DNA of 15,631 bases from Lachnospiraceae bacterium (GTDB taxonomy: Bacteria; Bacillota_A; Clostridia; Lachnospirales; Lachnospiraceae). The notes under the pieces are model-generated. The model was not told the DNA's origin and made no database searches. It saw nothing but the letters and a program-made list of their open reading frames with translations. Below are positions 15,618-15,631 of this stretch, in pieces. How positions within the stretch are numbered: the first letter of the stretch is position 1; each line of letters begins with the position of its first letter. Position numbers and translations under genes: made by a program. The stretch spans positions 1 to 15,631 of the forward strand of contig VSNT01000094.1 of NCBI GenBank assembly GCA_009774465.1, in the 5' to 3' direction.

Positions 15618-15631
15618 ATGAATATTTACAC
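15618..15631 (+). CDS. Start of a plus-strand gene, cut by the window end
   Basis: ATG at 15618 follows GGAGGG (15606-15611) at good spacing, downstream of a recognisable promoter. Only about five residues (MNIYT) are visible, so the product cannot be named. Confidence 0.55.

Overview
The window looks like chromosomal DNA of a Gram-positive, low-to-mid GC Clostridia, most likely a gut Lachnospiraceae. The grounds are a T-box leader in front of pheST, a SpoIID/LytB-type protein, strong AGGAGG-like ribosome binding sites, a Firmicutes-style 6S RNA, and a large surface protein ending in a CHICPTFLGICCYIW membrane anchor of a kind I associate with that family. This assignment is inference; no rRNA or tRNA gene is present to confirm it.

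Layout. Bases 1-3624 are the 3' part of a gene for a large multi-domain wall or surface protein: Ig-like/MBG/YDG modules, a Gly-Asn-Thr-Ser tandem-repeat stalk and a Cys-rich transmembrane anchor. Bases 3625-4245 are a non-housekeeping interval with an AT-rich 63-codon gene of unknown function, then a well-supported 6S RNA with its own promoter and a terminator hairpin. Bases 4246-7514 hold a membrane-anchored SpoIID/LytB-domain protein (795 aa) and a YihY/BrkB-family membrane protein. A consensus promoter lies in the last codons of the latter and drives a phenylalanine T-box leader (about 7540-7813).

Bases 7850-14246 form one tight co-oriented cluster: pheS, pheT, an M18 aminopeptidase, queA and a PilZ-domain protein. 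I see no terminator inside it after the T-box; a rho-independent hairpin closes it at 14266-14285. Convergent to it is tyrA (prephenate dehydrogenase with ACT domain) on the minus strand. A divergent promoter region (15389-15617) follows, then the first five codons of a plus-strand gene cut by the window end.

How the parts relate: pheST charges tRNA-Phe and the T-box senses uncharged tRNA-Phe, so phenylalanine shortage should raise pheST and possibly the downstream peptidase, tRNA-queuosine and PilZ genes. tyrA makes the tyrosine precursor from the same prephenate pool. The 6S RNA globally modulates RNA polymerase. The SpoIID-like protein acts on peptidoglycan, with sporulation a possible but unproven setting. 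I found no CRISPR array, insertion sequence, tRNA, rRNA or obvious defence system. The least explained items are the small gene at 3705-3896, the long N-terminal extension of the SpoIID-like protein, the Cys-rich anchor of the surface protein and the palindrome in the tyrA promoter.
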